A DNA stretch of 64,000 nucleotides, taken from NCBI RefSeq assembly GCF_021390195.1, contig NZ_CP090003.1:2406001-2470000 (forward strand), in the 5' to 3' direction. The DNA comes from Flagellimonas sp. CMM7. GTDB lineage: Bacteria; Bacteroidota; Bacteroidia; Flavobacteriales; Flavobacteriaceae. Under the pieces are notes generated by a model. It did no database searches and was not told the origin of the DNA. It saw only the letters and a program-made list of their open reading frames with translations. Shown here one piece after another: positions 36,518 to 44,810 of this stretch (position 1 is the stretch's first letter; every line of letters starts with the position of its first letter). The translations under genes and the position numbers were made by a program.

Positions 36518-36600
36518 GTCACCTCGAGCGGGGTCGAGAGGTCTGTACTATTTTTTAAAAGGTCTCACATCTCGACTCCGCTCGATATGACAGCTCGACC
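36518..36600. repeat. Palindromic intergenic repeat between argD and argF'
   Basis: Arms of 24 bases (36518-36541 and 36568-36591) pair with four mismatches around a 26-base spacer. Core arm sequence is TCGAGCGGGGTCGAGA against TCTCGACTCCGCTCGA. The element is about 80 percent like 37744-37828. This is a GTCAT..TCGAGCGGAGTCGAGA type repeat, common between genes in Flavobacteriaceae. In mRNA it would form a long hairpin within the arg operon. Confidence 0.88.
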
Positions 36601-36605
36601 AGATA

Positions 36606-37730
36606 TTATAATTCTTTTTTTAGGGCTTCAAAAAACAAATCAATATGTGTTTTTGTAATGTTTAAAGCGGGCAAGAATCGGAGTAGTTGCTTATTCTTTG
36701 CGCCACCGGTAAAAACATGTTGATTGTAAATCAACCTTTTTCGTAAATAAGCAACTTCAAAATCAAATTCAAGCCCCAACATTAACCCTCTCCCCTTTAT
36801 TTTTTTTATCTGTGGAATTTCCATTGCCTTTTCCTTGAAATAGATTCCTAAAGCGTCTGTGTTTTCAATCAAAGCTTCTTTTTCCAATACTTCCAAAACC
36901 GCCAAAGTAGCTGCACAGGCCAAATGGTTTCCGCCAAAAGTGGTTCCTAAAAGGCCATAGCTTGCTTTGATGTTTTCATGAATTAAAACACCGCCAACAG
37001 GAAAACCATTCCCCATTCCCTTTGCTATGGTAATAATATCTGGTTGAATGCCATGATGCTGAAAAGCAAAAAACTTACCGCTTCTTCCAAAGCCCGACTG
37101 CACTTCATCAGCAATTAAAACAACATTATTTTCCTTGCATTTTTCTGCAATAAATTGATAAAACTCTGTTGTTGGTTCGTCCAATCCGCCAACGCCCTGA
37201 ATCGCCTCCAAAATCACTGCACAATATTCATTTGAGCTAATTGCGTTTTCGAACCCTTCAAAATCATTGAATGAAAGAAAGGTTACCTGTTGCTGTTTGT
37301 TTATTGGTGCATTTATATGGGGATTATCTGTCGTGGCGACGGCTGCAGAAGTTCTTCCGTGAAAGCTATTGTTGAATGCAATGACTTTGGATTTTCCAGT
37401 TTGAAAGGAAGCCATTTTTAATGCATTTTCATTAGCCTCGGCTCCAGAATTACACATGAATAAATTATAGTCTTCGCATTTAGAAGCACCCCCTAATTTA
37501 GTAGCAAGTTCTTTTTGCAAGGGGTTTTGAACAGAATTACTGTAGAACCCAATAGTATCCAACTGCTCCTTAAGTCGGTTTACGTAATGCGGATGCGAAT
37601 GCCCTATGGAAATCACCGCATGCCCGCCATAAAAATCAAGGTATTTCTGGCCTTTATTATCGGTTACCTCAATACCTTTTGCAGATACTGGAGTAACGTC
37701 ATAAAGCGGATATACATAAAATAGTTTCAT
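36606..37730 (-). CDS. argD: Acyl-ornithine aminotransferase
   Basis: A 374-residue class III PLP aminotransferase. It starts MKLFYVYPLYDVTPVSAKG as flavobacterial ArgD proteins do. FCNSGAEANENALKMA-like NSGAEANENALK binds phosphate, VLIADEVQSGFGRSGKF places the Asp-Glu of the cofactor site, and TIAKGMGNGFPVGG carries the PLP Lys. It converts acyl-glutamate semialdehyde to acyl-ornithine. The frame opens six codons upstream, but the ATG at 37730 is preferred. It is flanked on both sides by palindromic repeats, unlike the rest of this tightly packed operon. Confidence 0.94.
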   Translation of the reverse strand: MKLFYVYPLYDVTPVSAKGIEVTDNKGQKYLDFYGGHAVISIGHSHPHYVNRLKEQLDTIGFYSNSVQNPLQKELATKLGGASKCEDYNLFMCNSGAEANENALKMASFQTGKSKVIAFNNSFHGRTSAAVATTDNPHINAPINKQQQVTFLSFNDFEGFENAISSNEYCAVILEAIQGVGGLDEPTTEFYQFIAEKCKENNVVLIADEVQSGFGRSGKFFAFQHHGIQPDIITIAKGMGNGFPVGGVLIHENIKASYGLLGTTFGGNHLACAATLAVLEVLEKEALIENTDALGIYFKEKAMEIPQIKKIKGRGLMLGLEFDFEVAYLRKRLIYNQHVFTGGAKNKQLLRFLPALNITKTHIDLFFEALKKEL

Positions 37731-37743
37731 AGTTGTTTTTTTT

Positions 37744-37828
37744 GTCACCTCGAGCGCAGTCGAGAGGTTTTGTAATGTATTTTTTATGGGGCTCGCATCT
37801 CGACTCCGCTCGACATGACAGCTCGACC
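37744..37828. repeat. Palindromic intergenic repeat between proC and argD
   Basis: Arms at 37744-37767 and 37796-37819 pair over 24 bases with few mismatches (TCGAGCGCAGTCGAGA with TCTCGACTCCGCTCGA). The element has the same orientation as 36518-36600, so the two form direct repeats around argD. Confidence 0.88.
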
Positions 37829-37836
37829 TAAAATTT

Positions 37837-38631
37837 TTATCCTTTTTTGATGTGGCTTATTTTTTCAAATGAGGCTACAATTCCTCTAATCAATGAGGAA
37901 CTTAACCCTTGATGCTCCATTTCATTTAACCCTTCAATGGTGCAACCTTTAGGTGTTGTTACCCTATCTATCTCTTCTTCTGGGTGACTACCAGAGTCTA
38001 TTAAAAGGCTAGCAGCACCGTTACATGTATGCATGGCCAATTCTTGAGCCTCCTTGGCATCAAAACCAAGCTGAATTGCTCCTTGTGTAGTTGCACGTAT
38101 CAAACGCATCCAAAATGCAATTCCGCTTGCACATATTACGGTGGCTGCTTGCATCTGATCTTCTGGAATTTCTAAAGTATGTCCCATTCTGTTGAAGATG
38201 GCCTTGGCCAAGTCGATTCGTTTTTTTCCAAGTTCATTTGTACAAAGACAAGTCATGGAATTGCCAACAGAAATTGCCGTATTGGGCATACTGCGAATAA
38301 TGTATCTGTCCGAACCTATAATCTCTTCAATTTTGGAAATACTAAACCCGGTTATGGTGCTTATAATGACATGCTTTTCGGTCAATAAATCTTTGGCCTG
38401 TTCTAAAATGGACGCAAAATGACCTGGTTGAACTGCAAAAATTAGAACATCCGAATTTTTCACGGCTTCTTCATTGTCAGAAGTGACGGTGACATTCCCG
38501 TACTTTTCAAAATCTTTTATTTCTGAAGTATTTCTTTTGGTAAGATACATAGTGGTTGCCCCATTGCTATGCAAAATTCCTTTTGCGATTGCCAGTCCTA
38601 AATTTCCTGCACCTATTATTGCTATTTTCAT
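37837..38631 (-). CDS. proC: Pyrroline-5-carboxylate reductase
   Basis: A 264-residue reductase. IAIIGAGNLGLAIAKGI is the NADPH fold, FAVQPGHFASIL and IRSMPNTAISVGNSMTCL are conserved, and the C-terminal CASGIAFWMRLIRATTQGAI with VTTPKGCTIEGLNEME is diagnostic. It makes proline from pyrroline-5-carboxylate. Its place in an arginine operon ties proline synthesis to ornithine/glutamate semialdehyde chemistry, an arrangement also known from Bacteroides. Confidence 0.95.
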   Translation of the reverse strand: MKIAIIGAGNLGLAIAKGILHSNGATTMYLTKRNTSEIKDFEKYGNVTVTSDNEEAVKNSDVLIFAVQPGHFASILEQAKDLLTEKHVIISTITGFSISKIEEIIGSDRYIIRSMPNTAISVGNSMTCLCTNELGKKRIDLAKAIFNRMGHTLEIPEDQMQAATVICASGIAFWMRLIRATTQGAIQLGFDAKEAQELAMHTCNGAASLLIDSGSHPEEEIDRVTTPKGCTIEGLNEMEHQGLSSSLIRGIVASFEKISHIKKG

Positions 38632-38644
38632 TTTGTTTTTCTTT

Positions 38645-39619
38645 TTAAAATACCCCTGCTTTTAATTGTAATCCTAGACTCTCATTAAAACCGAATATTA
38701 AATTCATGTTCTGAACAGCTTGCCCGGAAGCCCCTTTTATCAAATTGTCTATCGCAGAAGTCACTAACAAAGTGTCTTCATGTTTATGTAAATGGATATG
38801 GCAGTGATTGGTGTTCACCACTTGTTTTAGATGAATGGGTTCTTCAGAAATATGGGTAAAAACAGCGTCGGAATAAAAACCTTTAAACAGTTTTTTCGCC
38901 TCATCCAATGAACCTTCAAACTTGGTATAGGCCGTGGCCAAAATACCTCTGGTAAAATTTCCTCTATTGGGCAAAAAGAACAGTTTGCCAGTTGGGTTTC
39001 CAAAGGAATCCAAACTCTCTCCTATTTCCCCTAAGTGTTGATGGGTAAAGGGTTTGTACCATGAAACATTATTATTTCTCCAACTAAAATGTGAGGTAGA
39101 TGATAAACTTACCCCAGCACCCGTACTGCCAGTCACGGCATTTACATGAACCTCATTGTTTAATAGACCTGCTTTGGCCAAGGGCAATAACCCCAATTGA
39201 ATCGCTGTTGCAAAACACCCGGGATTGGCTATGTTTTCAGATTTTTTAATTTCTTCCTTTTTCAACTCAGGAAGTCCGTAGGTAAATACTTTTTTGCTTA
39301 AGGTATGGTCTTTTTGTAATCTAAAATCATTGCTCAAATCAATGATTTTAGTGTTGACCGCAAAGCTGTTTTCTTCCAAAAACTTTGTTGAATTGCCATG
39401 CCCCAGACATAGAAAAACGACATCCACCTTGAGGTTTACTTCTCCGGTAAACGTTAAGTCTGTCAATCCCAATAGGTCCTGGTGGGCAGAACTAACCAAT
39501 TTTCCTGAGCGCGTGGTGCTGTAGACAAAGTCAATATCGGTTTCTGAATGATTCAATAAGAGCCTGATCAATTCTCCGCCGGTATATCCAGAACCGCCTA
39601 TAATTCCTGCCTTAATCAT
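38645..39619 (-). CDS. argC: N-acyl-gamma-glutamyl-phosphate reductase
   Basis: A 324-residue dehydrogenase. AGIIGGSGYTGGELIRLLL binds NADPH, and the catalytic Cys lies in IANPGCFATAIQLGLLPL (about residue 132). VNAVTGSTGAGVSLSSTSHF and a C-terminal NLIKGASGQAVQNMNL complete the family signature. It reduces acyl-glutamyl phosphate to the semialdehyde. It overlaps the argG stop by 8 bases, so translation is coupled. Confidence 0.96.
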   Translation of the reverse strand: MIKAGIIGGSGYTGGELIRLLLNHSETDIDFVYSTTRSGKLVSSAHQDLLGLTDLTFTGEVNLKVDVVFLCLGHGNSTKFLEENSFAVNTKIIDLSNDFRLQKDHTLSKKVFTYGLPELKKEEIKKSENIANPGCFATAIQLGLLPLAKAGLLNNEVHVNAVTGSTGAGVSLSSTSHFSWRNNNVSWYKPFTHQHLGEIGESLDSFGNPTGKLFFLPNRGNFTRGILATAYTKFEGSLDEAKKLFKGFYSDAVFTHISEEPIHLKQVVNTNHCHIHLHKHEDTLLVTSAIDNLIKGASGQAVQNMNLIFGFNESLGLQLKAGVF

Positions 39620-40802
39620 TGTTTTGATTTACATGGTTTGCAATTTTTCCAGAATTGGAAAGTATTTTGATAAACCCTTTTGCGTCATCAGAAGTCCAAC
39701 CTTTGTTCATTTCACCATAGCTTCCAAAAGATGCATTCATTAGATCATTTTTTGAAGAGATTCCATTCAATTCAAACCGGTAAGGATGCAGTGTTACAAA
39801 AACATCTCCAGTAACATTTTTTTGAGTGTCTTCTAGAAACACTTCAATATTCCTCATCACTTCATCTAGATAATTTCCTTCATGCAAAAGCATGCCATAA
39901 AAATTTCCAAGCTGCTCTTTTTGATATTGCTGCCATTTGCTCAAAGTGTGTTTTTCAAGTAAATGATGGGCCTTAATGATAATAAGGGGAGCTGCAGCTT
40001 CAAAGCCCACTCTTCCTTTAATCCCTATAATGGTATCCCCTACATGAATGTCCCTGCCTATGGCATATTTTGTTGCTATTTCTGAAAGCTTTTCTATATT
40101 CTCAACGGGAGTTCCAGTTTCACCATCGATAGCCTTTAGTTCCCCTTTCTCAAAGCTAAGTTTGAGTTCCTTGGAGAATTCTTTTTCCAATTGACTGGGG
40201 TAGGCTGTTCCGGGTAATGGTAAATGCGAGGTCAATGTTTCATCGCCTCCAACGGAAGTGCCCCATAAGCCTTTATTAATAGAGTATTTTGCTTTTTCCC
40301 ATGGATAGTCCACACCATTTTTTTGTAAATAATCAATTTCAGCTTCCCTGGATAATTTATTATCCCTGATTGGAGTGATGATTTCAATTTCTGGGGCTAT
40401 AATTTGAAAAATCATATCAAACCGTACTTGATCATTTCCTGCCCCAGTGCTGCCATGGGCTATATAATCTGCACCAATCTTTTTGGCATGGTTTACAATT
40501 TCAATGGCTTGGACAATACGTTCTGCGCTTACCGAAAGAGGGTAGGTGTTGTTCTTAAGCACATTTCCAAAGATGAGATACTTTACCACTTTTTCGTAAA
40601 AATTGGAAACAGCGTCTATGGAGGTGTAAGATGTGGCTCCTAAATCCAGCGCTTTTTGCTGTATGCTTGTAATTTCCGCTTTGGAAAAACCACCTGTATT
40701 TACACTTACAGCATGGACTTCAAAGTCTTTTTCTTTTGATAAATATTTTGCGCAGTAGGATGTGTCCAACCCTCCGCTATAGGCTAAAACTAATTTTTTC
40801 AT
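39612..40802 (-). CDS. argG: Argininosuccinate synthase
   Basis: A 396-residue enzyme that opens KLVLAYSGGLDTSYCAKYLS, the PP-loop ATP site. IAHGSTGAGNDQVRFDMIFQ and KGLWGTSVGGDETLTSH are further conserved regions for citrulline/aspartate binding. It joins citrulline and aspartate with ATP. The gene follows the GNAT at the head of the operon with a 4-base overlap. Confidence 0.96.
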   Translation of the reverse strand: MKKLVLAYSGGLDTSYCAKYLSKEKDFEVHAVSVNTGGFSKAEITSIQQKALDLGATSYTSIDAVSNFYEKVVKYLIFGNVLKNNTYPLSVSAERIVQAIEIVNHAKKIGADYIAHGSTGAGNDQVRFDMIFQIIAPEIEIITPIRDNKLSREAEIDYLQKNGVDYPWEKAKYSINKGLWGTSVGGDETLTSHLPLPGTAYPSQLEKEFSKELKLSFEKGELKAIDGETGTPVENIEKLSEIATKYAIGRDIHVGDTIIGIKGRVGFEAAAPLIIIKAHHLLEKHTLSKWQQYQKEQLGNFYGMLLHEGNYLDEVMRNIEVFLEDTQKNVTGDVFVTLHPYRFELNGISSKNDLMNASFGSYGEMNKGWTSDDAKGFIKILSNSGKIANHVNQNND

Positions 40803-41413
40803 TTTGCTTTCTTTTTTAGAAAGAGGTTTTCTTTAATTCGTTTCAATCTTTGAAACGCTTTGCCGTTAAGTCTTTTTGATTCCGTTTTTGAGGTATTTGG
40901 GTTGTATAGCATTCCAGTACACAGGCACATATTCCGCTCAGTTCGGGTAAGAATGTCAAAGTTCTTGCAGGTTTGGCAACCTTTCCAAAACTCTGGATCA
41001 TCTGTAAGCTCTGAAAATGTAACTGGTTTATAACCTAGTTCATAGTTCATTTTCATTACGGCCAATCCAGTTGTTATTCCAAAGATTTTTGCATCTGGAA
41101 ATTTTTGTTTGGAAAGCTCGAAAATGGCTTTTTTAATTTTCTTGGCCAATCCCTGTTTTCTATAATCAGGATGTACGATCAAGCCAGAATTTGCTACAAA
41201 ATTTTTATTTCCCCAGACTTCAATGTAACAGAACCCAGCGAATTTTTCACCATCCAATGCAATTACTGCATTAGCGTTCTCCAGGCGTTTTATAATATAT
41301 TCTGGGGTACGCTGGGCAATACCGGTACCACGGACTTTTGCCGATTCCGTAATGGTATCGCTTATGATTTGAGCGTATTTAAAATGTGATTCGTTAGCAA
41401 CTATAATGTCCAT
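40799..41413 (-). CDS. GNAT acyltransferase heading the arginine operon (candidate acyl-glutamate synthase)
   Basis: A 204-residue protein. The GNAT core shows VWGNKNFVANSGLIVHPDYR and KQGLAKKIKKAIFELSK (acyl-CoA loop), then IFGITTGLAVMKMNYELGY. After the fold comes an unusual Cys-rich tail, CQTCKNFDILTRTERNMCLC, which may bind zinc or a cluster, and a very basic end. No other gene here could start the pathway, and a GNAT in the same position was proposed as N-succinylglutamate synthase in Bacteroides, as I recall. It is therefore the best candidate for that step (inference). Confidence 0.85.
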   Translation of the reverse strand: MDIIVANESHFKYAQIISDTITESAKVRGTGIAQRTPEYIIKRLENANAVIALDGEKFAGFCYIEVWGNKNFVANSGLIVHPDYRKQGLAKKIKKAIFELSKQKFPDAKIFGITTGLAVMKMNYELGYKPVTFSELTDDPEFWKGCQTCKNFDILTRTERNMCLCTGMLYNPNTSKTESKRLNGKAFQRLKRIKENLFLKKKAK

Positions 41414-41464
41414 TGCTACTTTGTTTTAAACTAATAAATAATTGAAAGCTGTTTGATGTATTGC

Positions 41465-41486
41465 GGAAATGGACTCACCTATTTCC
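41465..41486 (-). promoter_or_regulatory. Hairpin in the arg operon leader (candidate attenuator element)
   Basis: In the minus direction GGAAAT.GG and CCATTTCC pair around TGAGT, 18 bases after the leader ORF. A second short hairpin, CGCCC-GTAA-GGGTG (41499-41512), overlaps the last arginine codons and the stop. No long T run follows, so the final terminator of the switch is not clear. Confidence 0.45.
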
Positions 41487-41503
41487 AGGAATATAGTGCA
41501 CCC

Positions 41504-41584
41504 TTACGGGCGACGGCGTGGAGAGAATGGACGTACTGGAGCAAAGATGCTCAATGTAGATAATATGTTCTTTTGTCCTTTCAT
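41504..41584 (-). CDS. Arginine-rich leader peptide of the arg operon
   Basis: A 26-codon open frame that starts ATG (41584) and ends TAA (41504). It begins MKGQKNILSTLSIF and ends APVRPFSPRRRP, so four of the last nine residues are Arg, three in tandem (CGC CGT CGC). It lies 91 bases before the first arg operon gene, on the same strand. Ribosome stalling at these codons when charged Arg-tRNA is scarce would change folding of the downstream leader. Attenuation is an inference from position, codons and hairpins; the ORF itself is directly visible. Confidence 0.7.
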   Translation of the reverse strand: MKGQKNILSTLSIFAPVRPFSPRRRP

Positions 41585-41591
41585 TATGGGT

Positions 41592-41599
41592 TAAATGTA
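41592..41599 (-). promoter_or_regulatory. Candidate promoter (-7 element) of the arg operon leader
   Basis: TACATTTA on the minus strand matches TAnnTTTG at seven of eight positions and lies 7 bases before the leader ATG. The transcript would begin almost at the leader peptide start, as expected for an attenuator. Confidence 0.4.
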
Positions 41600-41630
41600 C
41601 AAATTAATTCCAGTTGACATAGAAAAGCAT

Positions 41631-42995
41631 TTATTTTTTAAAGAAATGTAACTTTTTTTCTCCTTTACCTATTAATTCATAAATAAGGAACCCAAAGACC
41701 AAAATATACTCAATGGCCAAAAGCCAAAGATTTTCAATGTAATCTGAATTTGAATAGGCATAATAGCTTAAAACGGCAGTAAAAGACCAAACAATGGCAT
41801 ATTGATATCTGGTAAACATACTTAGCACTACTAAAAAAACAATATACCAGGGGTGTACTGTGCTCGATAGAAAATAATAGCAGGAAAGTACCATCAGCAT
41901 TGAGGTAATTAAAACGTTGTATTTCTGGTTTTTTCTAAAGAAGGCAATCAATAGTGTTCCAATGATTATTGAAATGGCAACAATTTTACCATAGTCTTTT
42001 ATTAGTTCCCAGGGCTTGGCATCAAAATAATTGACAGCAAGCTTTTTTACTGCATTATAGATTCCGGCATTAAACTCAAAATTGGAGAACCATAGGCCTA
42101 CAGTTTCTGAGTAGTTGTTTATGAATACTTGGGAGTAAAAAGGAAGTAGGAGAATAATACATGTAGCTCCCACTAAAACATAGAACAGCATACTTTTCTT
42201 AAAACCGAAGTATTTTAAAAAGAGTGGTAAAAAGAGAATGGGCACTAGTTTGACCATTATGGACAGGGCGTATAGGGGAGCACCCCAAACCCATTTGTTG
42301 ACCGCAATCAGATATAACGACCATACAAAGAAAAACAACATGACTCCTTCAAAATGAAGATTCCCTGTTAACTCAATAATGACCAGTGGATTTAGAAAAT
42401 ACCAAAAAGCCATATGATTGGACTTATTAAGATTTTGGAGCAATTTTCTTCCAAAATAGAGAATGCCAATATCTGCGAGAATGATGGTAAACCTCATTAC
42501 AATTATGGAACCAAGTATACTTCCACCGCCCAATAAAGTCGATATGGTAAAAATGAGTTGATTTACAGGAGGGTAATTGCTAAAGTGTTTTGCGCTTAGA
42601 TCACCCATGCCGGCAAATAGCTCTGGGGCATTTGCGATGGGTAAACTATCTTGTAGGATGAGTTCGTTTGGTAAATGGATATATGGGTTGATTCCGTTTT
42701 TGATCAATTCTCCATCCCAAATGAATCGATAAAAATCTTGAGAGAGATTAGGCTCAACAAATAGAAAAACCAAACGAAATAGAATTCCAGTGACCAATAA
42801 GAACTTAAAGTTCCATTTTTCAAATTGGATCAATTTATAATGGAAGAAAAAAAGAGCAGCGAACAGCCCCAGCAATTTTGGGAAATCTTCTCGATCTAAA
42901 TCAAAAGCAAAAACAGCATAGAACAGCGTGCAACCTAACGCTATCAGAATAGCGTAGGCATGAAGCTTCCAAAACTTTATAATTTGATGCGGCAT
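41631..42995 (-). CDS. GT-C type membrane mannosyltransferase-like protein
   Basis: A 454-residue protein with about eleven membrane helices. The first outer loop holds NLSQDFYRFIWDGELIKNG followed by INPYIHLPNEL, where GT-C glycosyltransferases carry their catalytic Asp and substrate loop. SVMVKLVPILFLPLFLKYF-like KLVPILFLP and HPWYIVFLVVL also fit GT87/polyprenol-phosphate-mannose-dependent enzymes. It probably transfers a sugar from a lipid carrier on the outer face of the inner membrane. It lies upstream of, and separate from, the arginine leader and 5 kb from the GT2 genes that could make its donor (inference). Confidence 0.82.
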   Translation of the reverse strand: MPHQIIKFWKLHAYAILIALGCTLFYAVFAFDLDREDFPKLLGLFAALFFFHYKLIQFEKWNFKFLLVTGILFRLVFLFVEPNLSQDFYRFIWDGELIKNGINPYIHLPNELILQDSLPIANAPELFAGMGDLSAKHFSNYPPVNQLIFTISTLLGGGSILGSIIVMRFTIILADIGILYFGRKLLQNLNKSNHMAFWYFLNPLVIIELTGNLHFEGVMLFFFVWSLYLIAVNKWVWGAPLYALSIMVKLVPILFLPLFLKYFGFKKSMLFYVLVGATCIILLLPFYSQVFINNYSETVGLWFSNFEFNAGIYNAVKKLAVNYFDAKPWELIKDYGKIVAISIIIGTLLIAFFRKNQKYNVLITSMLMVLSCYYFLSSTVHPWYIVFLVVLSMFTRYQYAIVWSFTAVLSYYAYSNSDYIENLWLLAIEYILVFGFLIYELIGKGEKKLHFFKK

Positions 42996-43119
42996 CGTAA
43001 ACGAACATCTCTTGTGCCTGCAAAGAATATAAAAATATATTTGATTCTAAAGATTTGGGAAGGATAATAACCCGTCGCGTTTGTAAAACTAAAAACACAA
43101 CGGGAAGTTCTAGTTAGTC

Positions 43120-43581
43120 TTACTCTGTTGCAATTAGTATTTCAGCCTCACCGTTTGTTGGATTTATTGCCTTCTCGCCATAAACTTCAATATCTGTGGT
43201 ATATGTTCTTTTCAAGTCTGTGTTCCAAATATCCATCCAAGTGTTGATTACCGCATCTTTGGTTAGATCTCCTTTGGCAGTAAACTGTGTATAGTTGGCC
43301 TCCGGAATCATTTTTACGGTCATATCCTCAGGAATATTGTCCAGATTGGATACACTGCAACCAATAACTATGGTATAAGGTTTTGTATGATCACCTTCGT
43401 AATCCGTATAGATAGCATAAACAGTTTCATCAGTTTTACTTGGGATTCGGTTCAATGTGTTTTCCGATATAAATCTTTTCCAAAGTTGTGGAATGTCTTT
43501 TTCAGCTTTCCCTTTGTTGTTAGATGTTCTGGCGGAAAGACCAACGATGGTCAATGCATCTCTTTTTGTGATAGTCATCAT
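43120..43581 (-). CDS. GyrI-like/AraC effector-binding domain protein
   Basis: A 153-residue stand-alone GyrI-like domain: IVGLSARTSNNKGKAEKDIP, LWKRFISENTLNRIPSKTDE, VYAIYTDYEGDHTKPYTIVI, and YTTDIEVYGEKAINPTNGEA with Glu in the ligand-binding end. Such proteins bind small hydrophobic or cationic molecules. A WYL-type regulator on the same strand lies 1.2 kb upstream, and cassette block 4 lies between them, so the two may once have been neighbours (inference). Confidence 0.88.
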   Translation of the reverse strand: MMTITKRDALTIVGLSARTSNNKGKAEKDIPQLWKRFISENTLNRIPSKTDETVYAIYTDYEGDHTKPYTIVIGCSVSNLDNIPEDMTVKMIPEANYTQFTAKGDLTKDAVINTWMDIWNTDLKRTYTTDIEVYGEKAINPTNGEAEILIATE

Positions 43582-43698
43582 GATAAATTTAAGATTTGAA
43601 CAAAAATAGTAGCAGGTTATGACAAGGGTATGTCAGGGGTATTTAAAATTGCTCAATTTATCCGTTGTATCCATTAATTTAGCTTGGATTTTTCATTA

Positions 43699-44753
43699 AA
43701 AATTCCCGAACTTCACTTATTCAGTTGCTAAAGAATCATTAAAAAGATTTTTGGCTTATCGTTATGCATAATTAGAGGAAGGTTTAGAGAATTAGATTAA
43801 AAATTGATGGAGCTTATAAAACTCAATAATATTACTTATGGATTTGTTAGAAATTTTAAACATGACAAAAAAATAAGAGCAAGTTTCAATAGATTAACAG
43901 AATCCGTCTTTGGCTTCAGTTTAGAAAATTGGTACCATGATGGCTTTTGGGGCGACTATTATATTCCCTATTCGCTGCTTCATAATAATAAGGTTGTATC
44001 AAATGTTTCAATTAATAAGATTGAATTTGATATTGAAGGCAAGAGAAAGGCAGGTATTCAAATCGGAACAGTAATGACGGACGAAAAATACCGGAATAGG
44101 GGACTTAACAAGTACTTGATGGAAAAGGTAATGCATGAATGGAAAGATCAGACTGATTTTGTCTATCTCTTCGCTAACGACAGTGTGCTTGATTTCTATC
44201 CGAAGTTCAATTTCAAGGTAGTAGAGGAATATCAACACTCGAAAACAATAGATACACACAGTGCTTCATCATCCTGGAATAAACTGAACATGGAAGACCC
44301 GACTGATGTCGCTTTTTTAATGGGAAGAATTAAGGATTCAGCTCCTGTAGCAAAGATATCTATGCGCTTTAATGCGTCATTGATCATGTTTTACAGCAAT
44401 TCCTATAAGAAAAGCAGCATTTTTATATTAAAGAACTTGATGCAATTGTCATTGCAGATTTTGAAGGTGACACCGTGTATTTGGATGATATATTCTCAAT
44501 AAGTCCAATAGAGATCAATAGCGTGATCCATAGCATATCTGATAAAAGGATTCTACGGGTAATTTTGGGATTTACGCCTTTGGATGATTCTGGATTTGAG
44601 AAACATTTATTGAAGGGCCCTGATACGCTTTTTATGCTAAAGGATAAGTTTGAATTTTTCACAAATAAACACTGGATGTTTCCAGTTTTATCTCATGCCT
44701 GAAAAAATTTATGGTATAAAATATAAGCAATAACTATACAAGACCGATAAGTG
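43699..44753 (+). mobile_element. Candidate cassette-like gene block 4 (frameshifted GNAT)
   Basis: The conserved 22-mer (43699-43720) opens the block on the plus strand, upstream of a plus-strand gene, and a second CTTATCGTTATGCATAA follows at 43754. The far end is the inverted CGATAAGTG (44745-44753). Orientation of 22-mer and gene is the same as in blocks 1-3. The block splits two minus-strand regulator genes. Confidence 0.5.
43807..44702 (+). pseudogene. GNAT-family acetyltransferase, broken by a frameshift
   Basis: The first frame (from the ATG at 43807) encodes a GNAT with IQIGTVMTDEKYRNRGLNKY as acetyl-CoA region and FVYLFANDSVLDFYPKFNFK. Near 44420-44424, in a run of five T, the frame breaks. 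The next frame continues sensibly as FYIKELDAIVIADFEGD and ends NKHWMFPVLSHA at 44702. Adding one T would restore a single protein of about 298 residues. It is either a pseudogene from loss of one T or a sequence error. It is the only cassette cargo that is broken. Confidence 0.8.
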
Positions 44754-44810
44754 TCATCCTAAAACTTGGACCTCTACTAGTGAATGTTTTGATCTAAGGA
44801 GTACACACAA

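Noticed and set aside
44475..44702. A separate 75-residue gene
   Set aside because: It is the C-terminal part of the frameshifted GNAT in another frame, not an independent gene.
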